NCBI GenBank assembly: GCA_039583875.1
Contig: CM077163.1
Location: 113,283,213-113,347,212 of the forward strand
Reading direction: 5' to 3'
Length of the DNA: 64,000 nt
Origin: Platanthera guangdongensis
Lineage: Eukaryota > Streptophyta > Magnoliopsida > Asparagales > Orchidaceae
Under the pieces are notes generated by a model. The model ran no database searches, was not told the origin of the DNA, and saw nothing but the letters and a program-made list of their open reading frames with translations. This document shows positions 8,141 to 18,781 of this stretch, piece by piece; position 1 is the stretch's first letter, and each line of letters opens with the position of its first letter. The position numbers and the translations under genes were made by a program.

Positions 8141-9235
8141 ATGGGTAGAGACACGGGCGTGTCCCTAACCGTGTGGGAGTGGCCGGCTCTCGAGTCGATG
8201 GTTCAAGTATGTCCAAAGAAGGACACGGGTAGTGACACGGGCGTGTCACTACCCGTGTGAAGTGACACGGGTAGAGACACGGGCGTGTCCCCCCCATATG
8301 CGTGTGTGTTGAGTTGAACTCGACATAACGTGTCGAGATCGATGAACTGCGTATCGAGATCGATGAATTGTATGACACGGGTATAGACACAGGCGTGTCC
8401 CTTCCCGTGTGTCATTTTGTCGAGTGGAGCTCGATGAGGTGTGTCGAGATTGACGAGGTGTGTCGACATCGTATGACACGGGTAGCTACACGGTCGTTTC
8501 CCTACCCGTGTGTGTCGAGTTACACTAGACAGGGCGTGTCGAGATTGACGATGTGTGTCGACATCATATGACATGGGTAGCGACACGGGCATGTCCCTAC
8601 CAGTGTGTGTCGAGTTACATTCGACAGAGCGTGTCGAGATTGACGAACTACGTATCAAGATCGACGAATTGTATGATACAGGTAGAGACACGGGCGTGTC
8701 CCTACCCGTGTGTTGTTGTGTCGAGTGGAGCTCGACGAGGCGTGTCGAGATCGACGAGGTGTGTCGACATCGTATGACACGGGTAGTGACACGGGCGTGT
8801 CCCTACCCGTGTGTGTCGAGTTACACTCGATAGGGCGTGTCGAGATTGACGAGGTGTGTCAACATCATATGACACGGGTAGTGACACGGGCGTGTCCCTA
8901 CCCGTGTGTGTCGAGTTACACTCGACAGAGCGTGTCGAGATCGACGAACTACGTGACGAGATCGACGAATTGTATAACATGGGTAGCGACACGGTCGTGT
9001 CCCTACCCGTGTGCCGTTGTGTCGAGTTGAGTTCCTCGAAATGTATCCAGAGAAGGACACAGCCAGGGAACACGACCGTGTCATGTGGACATGGGTCGGG
9101 ACATGCCCGTGTCCCGGTCGGGACACGCCCGTGTCCCTACCCGTGTCGAGTATTGAACCAACACGGAAACTGCCGTTGTCGTTTCACCCAAGCAGGGCAC
9201 GGGTAAGGACACGGGCGTGTCCCTACCCGTGTCAC
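8141..9235 (+). repeat. U3 palindromic minisatellite of gypsy A
   Basis: Units of roughly 110 bp repeat with variation. Each joins a hairpin block (ACACGGGCGTGTCCCTACCC with its flanking GGGTAG...) to a GTGTCGAG...CTCGACA block. Nearly every unit is a nested palindrome. All reading frames are open over long stretches because of the periodicity; the resulting ORFs on both strands are artefacts. The array ends 5 bp before the TATA box, so it occupies the promoter-proximal U3. Confidence 0.92.
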
Positions 9236-9240
9236 TTTTC

Positions 9241-9248
9241 ATATATAT
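9241..9248 (+). promoter_or_regulatory. TATA box of the gypsy A 5' LTR
   Basis: ATATATATGG immediately follows the palindromic array. The partner LTR has TATATAAGG at the same place (55736-55744). The downstream sequence (AAACCCTAG...CATTTC) looks like a plant transcribed leader. Confidence 0.6.
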
Positions 9249-12044
9249 GGGGAAGAGAAAACCCTAGCCATTTTCATGCTCATTTCATCCCCTATTTCCT
9301 GAGAGAAACTTCTATAGAGAGGGAAACCGCTGGAGAAAGTCTTGGGGGAGAAGATCCGCCGTCACCGTGAAGAAGAAGATGCCGCCAAGAAGAGTTACAT
9401 GATCTATGGCCGGAAATAGTGGAAACGCCGGAAATGAGGTGAGCTTCCTACCCTCTCCCTTGGTGCTAGATCTTTAGTTATTTTCTTAGGAGAGATATTG
9501 ACTCAAGAGAGTTTTGATGGAGAGAAGGAGTTTTCTAGGGATGGCCATGCTAGGACATGTGTTCTAGGTTTTAGATCTCTTCAACCTCCCCTTTCTTTTA
9601 TGTGATGACGGGTGGATGGTTTCGTGAAAAATCATGGCCCTTTGAGGGTGAATAAGGGAGGAGGAATTTCTGGAGTGATTGTGGAAGATCGACTTTAAGA
9701 GGAAGATCAACCGATGCTGTGCATTCCTCTTTAAGATACGTGCAGAATCTGTATTCTGCGCGCATCGATCTTCTTGGCCATTTTCATGTAGGTTGTGGCT
9801 AGATCTGGGCTTTCAACTAAACACGAAAGTTGAATCCCTTTAAAATACCTTTCCAACGAGTGGTTGTACATCTTCATGCGAAGTGTGTAGCCACAGGAAA
9901 GTCTGAACGAAAATGACATCCGATAAATCCTGCATGCAGAAATGTTGTTCTGTGTGCAGCGGACTTTGAAGCTGATTTCAAATAGGATACAGTCAAATTT
10001 GGGTTGTGGGCTGAGTATGAAAGTTATAACCCATGGAAAGACCTTTCCATCGAGTGGTTACACGTCTTCACCGGATTCCTGTAGCTTCGGGAATCTCCGG
10101 TCGAATTTGCTATCCAGATTTATTCTACACTTAAATTCTGGGGTTTATATAATATGAATTTGAATTCGGTGGAATTGATGTTGCAAATTAACTCGAGATT
10201 TTGATGAACTATTTTATGCTGACCACCGTAGTGCTATGAATGATGAATCTTGTTAATTTGATTTCATTAAACTGAATTATGAAGCAAGCTTTGTGGCATG
10301 ATATGACTTGCTAAAAATTAATAGATTATTATATATGTGCATCATGTTTATAATATGATGAATGAAATGACTAGATACAAATTGGTAGATTATTATTTAT
10401 GCTCATCATGTTTGTAATATATTGAAATCTTTTGGAATGACAAATATAAGGATAAACTATGGCCATGAGTATGTATGAGGGTTAGAATGAAATGTAATAG
10501 TCCAATACTTAGAGCGTAGTCATCCTACGGGTAGTATTGTGGATGGATGTAAGTGCGGCGTTGGCCGTCACTAGTTGAGTTAATGTTGAATTGAGGTATA
10601 GATGGACAGATGAGTTTGGTACTCGGTGTTCACGTCCCGGTGCTCCTTCTGTGCCGAGTGGATGGTTGGGCTGTGTCCTCGTGCTTACTTCTGAGGCCCC
10701 ATCCATGCCACGACGTCGTGGCATTTGCATGCGGTGTGATTCGACACGCGGTTTCGTAATCCTGAGTTAAGGATAGTGTGGCAGGTCTACGGGCTCACAG
10801 ATCATCACACCAACGGGAGTTAACAGTTAGACTTTGGGCGGTTGGGCTGTGTCCTCGGTGTTCACGTCCCGAGGCCCCTTCCGTGCCAAGTGAACGGTTG
10901 GGCTGTGTCCTCATGCCTTCTTCTGAGGCCCCTTTCGGGTCACACCAGGCCATTTCGGGCTGTGTTCTCGATGCACATCTACCCGAGACCCCACTGGGCC
11001 ATAGTACGCATGGGCTCCGCTGTTGTGTTCTTAGCGTTGAGGCATACGGAGGCGTAGGTGAAGTAGTGTGGATATCCGCCTAGTAGTAGAGATGCCCGCT
11101 CTACTGTCACCGTCTGGACACGGCGGCTGATGCCTGAGAGGTTAGCTACCTGCTCGAATAGTGGGAACTATAGTCTGTGTCGACATAACAATTGTATGTG
11201 TGTGATCGTGGGTGAGTCATTGCATTGCATACATACCATTACATAGCATTGCACAAACAAGACCCTCATCATATAAGTTTGTATGGGCACTCTTATACGA
11301 TGAGTTGCTTTTATGTAACACGATCCTTAACTTATAAGCTTGTATGGGCATCCTTATAAGTTAAGTTACATTCCTGCTGTAGTTACTTGTACTTGTTGAT
11401 TTACTAATTGCTCAAGTAGAACTGCTAGTTTATAATGCTGTTATTCAAGTAGAACTGCTAGTTTATAATGTTGTTATTCATGTACTGTTACCACCTGCTT
11501 GTACCTGCTTTACTACTTGTATTATACTTGTACCCTTGTTCCTTTCTCCACCCAGTGCCAAGGAGTCGCCGAGGGAGCGGATGTGAAGCCACTTAGTCTT
11601 TTCGACTAACGGTTGTTACGTCTTCCTTTTTAGGAGGTCACCCCGCAGGTAAAGCAGCCGCAGACTTTGCAGCAGGACAGCCAGGCCAGGACGACAGGGC
11701 CTGATGTGACAATGTCGTCGCTACCGTCGGTTACGGATGTGAGTGTTGTGAGATTTTGATGTAGCCCGTTTGGGCAATTTTATAGCTGTACTCTGATATT
11801 GTAGAAGCATGTTTTAACTTCTCTTATTTGATGCATTTGGACATATATACTTAGTGTGGATTTGACTTCTTCTTACTTATATTATGGTTGGGTTGGCATA
11901 TTTATATTGATATTGGTTGTAGCCGGTGGAATAGACGTCTTGTGGTACAGGTTAGCCCGTGTGCTAATGCTACAACAAGGCGGCTGTTCCGGGCATAAGA
12001 CCCTCTTTGTGCCGTGTTTTGGGATCCGGAAGGGGGGTCTAACA

Positions 12045-12318
12045 AATGGTATCAGTTTTCCACGATCCTCAACTAAAGAAGTCATTTAACAATGGTACCA
12101 CCCCCATTCGATTAATCAGTTTGTGGACAAACTGACTTAGCGGAAGCAATGGTGTGCCCATATGTAATTCAAATTAAGTTTGTCCAACTTTGACCTTAAG
12201 ATTGGCCAACCTGACTATACGTTTGTGTTTTACGTGTAGATTCCAGTACACGCTGAGCCGATGGGCGGCACTCCTGCCCCTTCCATACGCACTCAGTTTC
12301 AATAATCCGAGTTGGGGT
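12045..12318 (+). other. Gypsy A primer-binding site and leader
   Basis: Right after the LTR end, TGGTATCAGTTTTCC (12047-12061) gives 9 bases complementary to the initiator-Met tRNA 3' end, with divergence after TGGTATCAG. The leader then runs to the gag frame. No ORF here is convincing. Confidence 0.7.
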
Positions 12319-12415
12319 AGACGCTCACCGCCATCCGGGATGCTTTTAGGGCGCAGCAGCCTCCGGTTCAACAACAAGCTCCGAGCTCTAACTGGCTGAG
12401 CCTATCTCGGGACGG
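12319..12415 (+). pseudogene. Gypsy A gag, N-terminal fragment
   Basis: The frame from about 12319 reads TLTAIRDAFRAQQPPVQQQ and then SNWLS, matching the same stretch of gypsy B gag (TLTAILEAFRAQQAP... NWMS at about 58690-58765). Compared with B, about ten codons after NWLS are missing, and the frame changes into the reading that continues beyond the Copia insertion. The last five bases are the TSD GACGG. Confidence 0.6.
12411..12415. other. Target site duplication GACGG, left copy
   Basis: GACGG flanks the left end of the Copia array; the identical pentamer is at 38107-38111 on the right. The gypsy gag reading (YLGTEL) continues across the two copies when one is removed, proving a single insertion footprint. 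Confidence 0.92.
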
Positions 12416-13563
12416 TGAAAGATATAGTACCTAAACACCTAGAGGGGGGGGGGGGTGAATAGGTGACCAAATTCTTTTTAACTTTAATGGCAGCAATCAG
12501 TTATAAACACAGAATCTAATCTACTTTTGCACAGCAATCACTCAGCATACACAGCAAACCACAATCACAGCAGACACAGAGTTTTATAGTGGTTCCCCAA
12601 GCTTTGGCTACATCCACTTTCCCCCTTCGCCTATCTAGCAGTGTACTAGATTCGGCCAAACTTCTCCACTATCTCAGAACCCAAACTGGTTCCTACACCT
12701 CAGGCCCAAGGCCCTACAACTCAGCTTTTCCACAAAGCCTACACTATGCCACAAGGCCTACACTCAGCCAACAAGGCCTACACTCAGCCACCAAGGCCTA
12801 CACTAAGAGATTTCAATCTCCTACTCTCAGGTTCTCAAGCCCTACCCTCAGCCTTTATAATTACATGCTTACAAAAACTCAAATCCAAAGAATCCTACAA
12901 GATAAAAATGAATTTACAAATGATAACTCAGCAACTCAGAAACAAGAGAGGGGAGTTGAGAGTTTCTTGATGAGTTCTTGGAAGAACTCAGCTGGATTCA
13001 ATCTGACTTAGCTTTCTTCAAAGCTTCTTGAAAGTAGAACTCAATTAGATTGACTCCTTCTGTAGTTGATCCTTGACCTCTGCTTCTTAAGATCTAGAAT
13101 ATATCTGAACCCTTCTTCTCAGCCTAGTTCCAACGGCTGATTTCTTGGATGGAGCCCTCTCTCTCCAACTTCTTAGATCTGCACTTGGACAGCTAGATTT
13201 TCTTGTTTTGATACTTGATCAATAACTTGAACAACTCTGTGAACCACTTTTTGAATAACTTCAACAACAACTTCTGTAGACTGTATGAGCCTATTTATAG
13301 GCCTTCTTCATGGTAACCGGCTGGTCCGGTCCATAACTGAATTCTGACATCTCTGACAGGTGCTGTAGACCGGCTGGAACGGTAGCTGTCAAGTCATCCA
13401 GTCAATTATTGAAAGTTCTCTAACTGTCTGAAAGTGTCGAGACTTTCTGTCTTTAAGTGTCGACACTTATAGACCAAGTGTCGACACAAGTTGTGTAAGT
13501 GTCGACACAAGTCTACAAGGTGTCGACACAACTCCTTGTATTGTAGATTTTATATCTCGACAC
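12416..13563 (-). repeat. L1: truncated 3' LTR of the Copia array (1148 bp)
   Basis: It starts (on +) TGAAAGATATAG, the complement of the family end ATATCTTTCA, and follows L2 until CTCGACAC at about 13556-13563. It then joins pol sequence (CAAGTAAAATATC). About 900 bp of U3, including most of the GTGTCGACAC array, is missing. A minus-strand TATA box (CCTATAAATAGG) is at 13290-13301. Confidence 0.9.
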
Positions 13564-16500
13564 CAAGTAAAATATCTTCTCTTTCTACATGCTCCCTAAG
13601 AAAATGATGTTTAATTTCAATATGTTTTGTTCTACTATGGGATACATGATAATTAGCTATTGAAATAGCACTTGTAGAGTCACAAAAGAGTGAAGTTCTA
13701 CTTACCTGAAATCCATAGTCCTCTAGCTGATGCTGTATCCACAGAAGTTGAGCACAGCAACTTCCTGCAGCCATATACTCTGACTCTGCAGTGGAGATAG
13801 CCACACTGGTTTGCTTTTTGCTACTCCATGAAATTAGTCTCCCACCTAGGAATTGACAGGTTCCAGTAGTGCTTTTTCTATCTTCTTTGCATCCTGCAAA
13901 GTCTGCATCTGAATAACCTGTTAGTTCAAAATCCCTATTCCTAGGGTACCAGAGGCCTAGATAGGGAGTGCCCTTTAGATATCTCAATATTCTTTTGACT
14001 GCTGTCAAATGAGACTCTTTAGGGCAGGCTTGATACCTTGCACAGACACATGTAGCATACATGATATCTGGTCTACTTGCAGTCAAGTATAATAGGGAGC
14101 CAACTATCCCTCTATACAAGGTTTCATCCACAGGTTTCCCTGCATCATCCTTGCTAAGAGACATACTTGACCCCATTGGAGTCTTCATGGTACTGGATGA
14201 ATCCATACCATACTTCCTTATGAGTTCTAGGGTGAACTTGGACTGACATATGGATAAACCACTTTCAGTCTGTTTAACTTGGAGACCCAAGAAAAACTTC
14301 AGCTCTCCCATACTACTCATCTCAAATTGACCTTGCATAAGTTTTGCAAACTTTTTGCAAAGGCTGCTTTCAGTAGACCCAAATATAATGTCATCTACAT
14401 ATATTTGGACAAGTATAACTTTGCCTCTAGATTCCCTAAGGAATAGAGTCTTATCTATTTTCCCCCTTAAGAACTTATTCTCAATGAGGAAACTAGATAG
14501 GGTTTCATACCAAGCCCTAGGGGCTTGCTTTAACCCATATAAAGCTTTCCTAAGTCTATAGACATGATGAGGTAGAGTTGAATCAACAAAACCTGAAGGC
14601 TGTTCCACATACACTTCCTCTTTAAGATTACCATTCAGGAATGCTGACTTGACATCCATTTGGTAAACCTTGAATCCTTGATAGGTTGCATAGGCCAAGA
14701 ACATCCTTATGGCTACCAGTCTGGCTACTGGAGCAAAGGTTTGATCAAAGTCAATACCTTCTTCTTGCCTATATCCTTTAGCAACCAATCTTGCTTTATT
14801 CTTAATGATGACCCCTTGTTCATCCATCTTATTCCTGTAGATCCACTTGGTTCCTATTATATTGTGGTCTTTAGGTTTAGGAACAAGTTCCCAGACCTTG
14901 CACCTCTTGAACTGATTAAGCTCTTCTTGCATTGCTTCAGTCCATTGTGGATCTAGTATGGCTTCTTCAAACTTCTTAGGTTCAACTTGAGATAGAAAAC
15001 TGGAGTAGACTGCTGCATTCAGGTTTCTGCTCCTTATTTGTCCCCTTGTCTTGGATCTCCAATAATCTACTCAACTGGATGATCTCTAAGATGCCTATTG
15101 GCTGGAGGCATCCTGACTTCTGGTTGATCCTCTTCAGTTTCATCATCTTGCTGTACTCCTTGTACTTCTTCTGCATTTGGTACATGTAGTTCTCCCCCTG
15201 GACAACAGCCACTGTCTTCTACTTGCTGTCTTGCAGCAGGTATTTCTTCTATAGTAAGCTTGTCCATCTTCTTTGTTAAACCTGTGGGGCTGCATACACT
15301 ACTAGACAACTCATTGTTAATAAGTTTAGTCTCATCAAAAACTACATGTACAGATTCTTCTACAACTTGTGTAGACAAGTTGTAGACTCTATAAGCCTTA
15401 CTGTTATTGCTGTACCCAACAAAAATTCCCTCTTGGGACTTGTCAGCAAACTTTGTCAAGTAAGACTTTCCATTGTTAAGTATGAAGCATTTGCAACCAA
15501 AGATCCTGAAGTACGATAGGTTTGGTTTCCTGCTTTTCACAACCTCATAGGGGGTCTTGTTGAGGCCTTTAGTGATGGTAGCCCTATTTATAACATGGCA
15601 TGCATTGTTAACTGCTTCAGCCCAGAAATATTCTGGCAGTGATGTATCACTTAATAGGGTCCTACCAGCCTCTATCAAGGTCCTATTCTTCCTCTCAGCA
15701 ATGCCATTTTGCTGAGGTGTTCTAGGTGAAGAGAATTCTTGAAATATCCCAAATTCTTCACATAGTTTTGTCATGCTATCAGACTGAAATTCAGTACCAT
15801 GGTCACTTCTAATCTTGACCACTGTACTGTCTAGTTCATTCTGAATTTGCTTGACAAAGTTATGGAAGACACTAGGTGTTTCAGATTTCTGTCTTAAGAA
15901 GAACACCCAGGAAAACCTTGAGTAGTCATCTACAACTACAAAGGTATAGACCTTCCTACCTAAGCTGTGAACTGGCATTGTACCAAAGAGATCCATATGC
16001 AAGAGGTATAAACACCTCACAACATCTTTGTTTTCTATGCTTCTAAAGGTGGATTTAGTCTGCTTGCCCTTTTGACAAGCTGAGCAAATACCATCTTTAA
16101 CACACTTAACTTGAGGACCATTCCTCACTAACTCTTTGCTAAAGAGTTTGCTAATAGTCTTGTAGTTAAGATGGGCAAGACTCTTGTGCCATTTGACACA
16201 ATGAGAGACTGTCTCATCAGCTACAAGACACACTGGAGAACCACTGTTCTCAACCATAATGTCTAAGTAATAGACATTCCTTTTCCTATAACCAGTCAAA
16301 ATAATCTCTTGATCAATTGACCTCTTGATATGACAACCATTTTTAACAAATGAGATGTCATACCCTACATCACTTAATTGACTTATACTTATTAGGTTGT
16401 GTTTCAACCCTTTAACATAAGCCACTTGAGTAATGGTAACCAAGTTGCTAGAAATGTTACCAAATCCTTTGATGATTCCTTTTTCAGAACCACCAAAGGT

Positions 16501-16623
16501 TACTTTTGGACCATCTTTTATTGGAATGTAGTCCCTTAGTAATCCTCTAGTTCCAGTCATATGTCTGGAACATCCACTGTCCAAGTACCATGTTGGGGTA
16601 TGTCCACTTGGACTCACCTGCAA
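13564..16623 (-). pseudogene. Copia pol (PR-IN-RT-RH), internal 1, 3'-truncated
   Basis: It reads from 16623 with protease first ([13 protein letters not shown]), then the integrase zinc motif ([12 protein letters not shown] ... CSACQKGK), catalytic D blocks ([19 protein letters not shown]) and [12 protein letters not shown] follows with [12 protein letters not shown] and YVDDIIFGS, then RNase H ([31 protein letters not shown]). There is no ATG at the start: the frame follows directly after the gag TAA. Breaks: TAG at 15067-15069, a one-base loss near 15043, and truncation at 13564, where the last ~70 codons are replaced by LTR sequence. The full family length is about 1056 codons. It is not functional. 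Confidence 0.92.
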
Positions 16624-16629
16624 AATAGA

Positions 16630-18676
16630 TTAATGAACCTTAGAACCCAAAGAATTCTTGGGTCCTTGGTACTTGTTAGTTTACAACTTGACAAAACTAC
16701 CTACTGGCTTTCCAACAGGTAATTTGCTACTCACTTTGGCACTAGCATTGTGCCAACAGTCCATTACAAAGTGACCAACCTTGCCACAGCACCAACATTC
16801 AAACTTATTGTACCTTTTGCTTAGGTACTGTCTTTGCTGTCTTATCTACAACAGACTTGTTGAATGTTGGGGCTTTGCCCTTGGACTTGGACTTGGACTG
16901 CTCAGTCCTTGCAGGTCTAGTAAATCCCAGTCCAGCTTTACCCTTGTGATGAACAAATTCATCAATTATAGGTAACACTGACTTAGGTTTAGAAAACCTA
17001 GCAACAAGCTCTCTCTCCTTCTGAAGATTAATCTCCAGACTCTTGATTCGATCATTCTTATAGGTGATAGTCCCCATCTGAATCACTGTTATGTGTTTCA
17101 GTCTGGCTATCTCATTAAGCTTTTGATCAAATAGCTTCTCAGAATCTGTTGCAGCAGCTTTGAGATCAGCAATTTCCTTAGCCTGACTTTTGGCTAGGGA
17201 CTTGCTCTTCTTATAAGCTTGCAACAACACTTTATATTCATCTATCAGCTGATGAATATCATCCTCAGACTCAGATACACTCTCATCACTTGATGATGAT
17301 GAATCTGATTCTGTGCTGGAACAAGAAACTAAACTTAAAGTTGAACTTTGTACCTTACTTGGTCCTGGCTGCTCCAGGATTTTGTCACTCTCTGTTAAAG
17401 CCATTAGCCCTTGGCATTGACTGTCTTCTTGTTCATATATAGACTCCATAATCTGCATGAATTCTTCTTCTTCTTCTTCTTCAGCAAACAACCCTATGTA
17501 TGCCTCAGCATCAGACTCAGTTTCTGAAGAAGAGATATCTGATAGAGTCTTCTCCTTCTTGGCAACAAAAGACTTTTCTTTCTTGCCTTTAAAATGAGTC
17601 TTCTTCTTGTCACTAGACTCTTTTCTCTTTTCAGGACAATCTGCAACAACATGGCCTTGCCTATTGCAGCAATAACACACTATTTTTGAAACAGTTGCCT
17701 TGCTAGATTTAGTCCTCTTCCTGTCCTTCTTTGAAGACTTTTTGTTCTGATTGAAGTCTTCTTTTCCTTTTGAAGTAGAAGGCCTTGTCCTCCACTGTTT
17801 CTTCTTCAAGAATTTCTGAAAATATCTAGTGAAGGCAGCAAAGTCTTCATCACTTTCACTGCTATCAGATTTTGTGCTGACTGTCTCATCTGACTCTGAT
17901 TCAGCAACCTTTGGAGGTGGAGTTGGTGACTTATTCCTGTACTTTCTGGGGGCTTCTGTCTTGAAAGCTACAGTTCTTTCCTTGTGTTCATTTCTTGTTG
18001 ATTTCTCCTCCTCTTTCCTCACTGTCAACTGCATTTCATATGACAACAATTTGCCAAATAGTGTAGGTGGAGGAATTTCTCCCAACTTAGCCATTTCTCT
18101 AATGGCACAGATCTTTGTGTCCCAATCTTTAGTTAGGGACCTTAAAAACTTGTCATTGAGTTCATAATTACTGAACTCTCTTCCATAAGACATGAGTTCA
18201 TTCACTATCCTATAGAACTTCTTATAGCACTCAGTTATGCTATCACCCTTTCCTTGTCTAAAACTTTCATACTCTTGATTTAGCAAGGATTTTCTATCTT
18301 GTCTAACTTCTTCAGAACTCTCCATATACACAATAAGAGTATCCCACATCTCTTTGGCTGTCTTACAGTGTATTAGATTCTGAAAAGTTGCATCATCTAT
18401 GGCACTCACTATAATGTTTTGTGCCCTTTTGTCCATGGTGGCTAGGACAATCTCATACTTAGTCATTTCAGAGAAATCCTTTGGTGTTCTCTGATTTGCA
18501 TCTAGAACTGATATCTTCATGGGCACATAAGGCCCTTCCTTTACTGTGATGTATATCCTAGGGTCCGAGGCTTCCATAAACAGCCTTACCCTTTCCTTCC
18601 AGATCCCAAATATCTCTTTCCTGCATAGAGGTAATTTCATGGATCCCAATTCCTTGTGATTCTCAGAGGAACCCAT
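16630..18676 (-). pseudogene. Copia gag, internal 1
   Basis: It starts at ATG 18674-18676 (MGSSENHKELGSM). The N-terminal half is the Copia gag/UBN2-like capsid region (FGIWKERVRLFMEA, EMWDTLIVYM, FLRSLTKDWD). An acidic and lysine-rich linker follows, then the zinc knuckle CYCCNRQGHVVADC, a serine/glutamate-rich stretch, a coiled coil (QKLNEIARLKHITV), and a second zinc knuckle after the frameshift. One extra T in the run 16815-16818 breaks the frame near the end; otherwise the frame is open for 623 codons. The stop TAA is at 16630-16632. Gag packages the RNA in virus-like particles. Confidence 0.92.
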
Positions 18677-18781
18677 GGTTCTTGATTTTCTTGAATCTGT
18701 AATTTGACTTAGACTGAATCTGCCAATCAGGATCTCCTCAGACTGTTAGTCATTTTTGAGGAACCTCGCTTTGATACCACT
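18677..18781 (-). other. Copia leader and primer-binding site, internal 1
   Basis: Next to L2, the minus strand reads AGTGGTATCAAAGCGAGG (18764-18781). TGGTATCA is complementary to the initiator-Met tRNA end. The rest is a short leader to the gag ATG at 18676. Confidence 0.8.

Larger units (their letters stand above)
8010..12044 (+). repeat. 5' LTR of gypsy A (4035 bp)
   Basis: It starts TGTAACGTCCTGAATCGC and ends GGTCTAACA, followed by a PBS. The first ~2.8 kb matches the LTR at 54826-57306 closely. It contains a palindromic minisatellite (8141-9235), a TATA box at 9241, and a short direct repeat GGTTGGGCTGTGTCCTC at 10664, 10840 and 10896. The rest (9249-12044) is non-coding U5/R sequence; small ORFs there have no recognisable homology. 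The family's long LTRs fit the Tekay/Del clade. Confidence 0.88.

Noticed and set aside
8203..9206. Overlapping ORFs in both strands of the gypsy A minisatellite (also 54940-55736)
   Set aside because: Tandem repeats without stops open all frames; residues repeat RDTPVSLP and TRACPYPC. No coding evidence.
9731..11083. Small ORFs in gypsy LTR U5/R (9731, 9942, 10509, 10778; and 56055-56648)
   Set aside because: They lie in non-coding LTR sequence, differ between the two LTR copies and have no domain.
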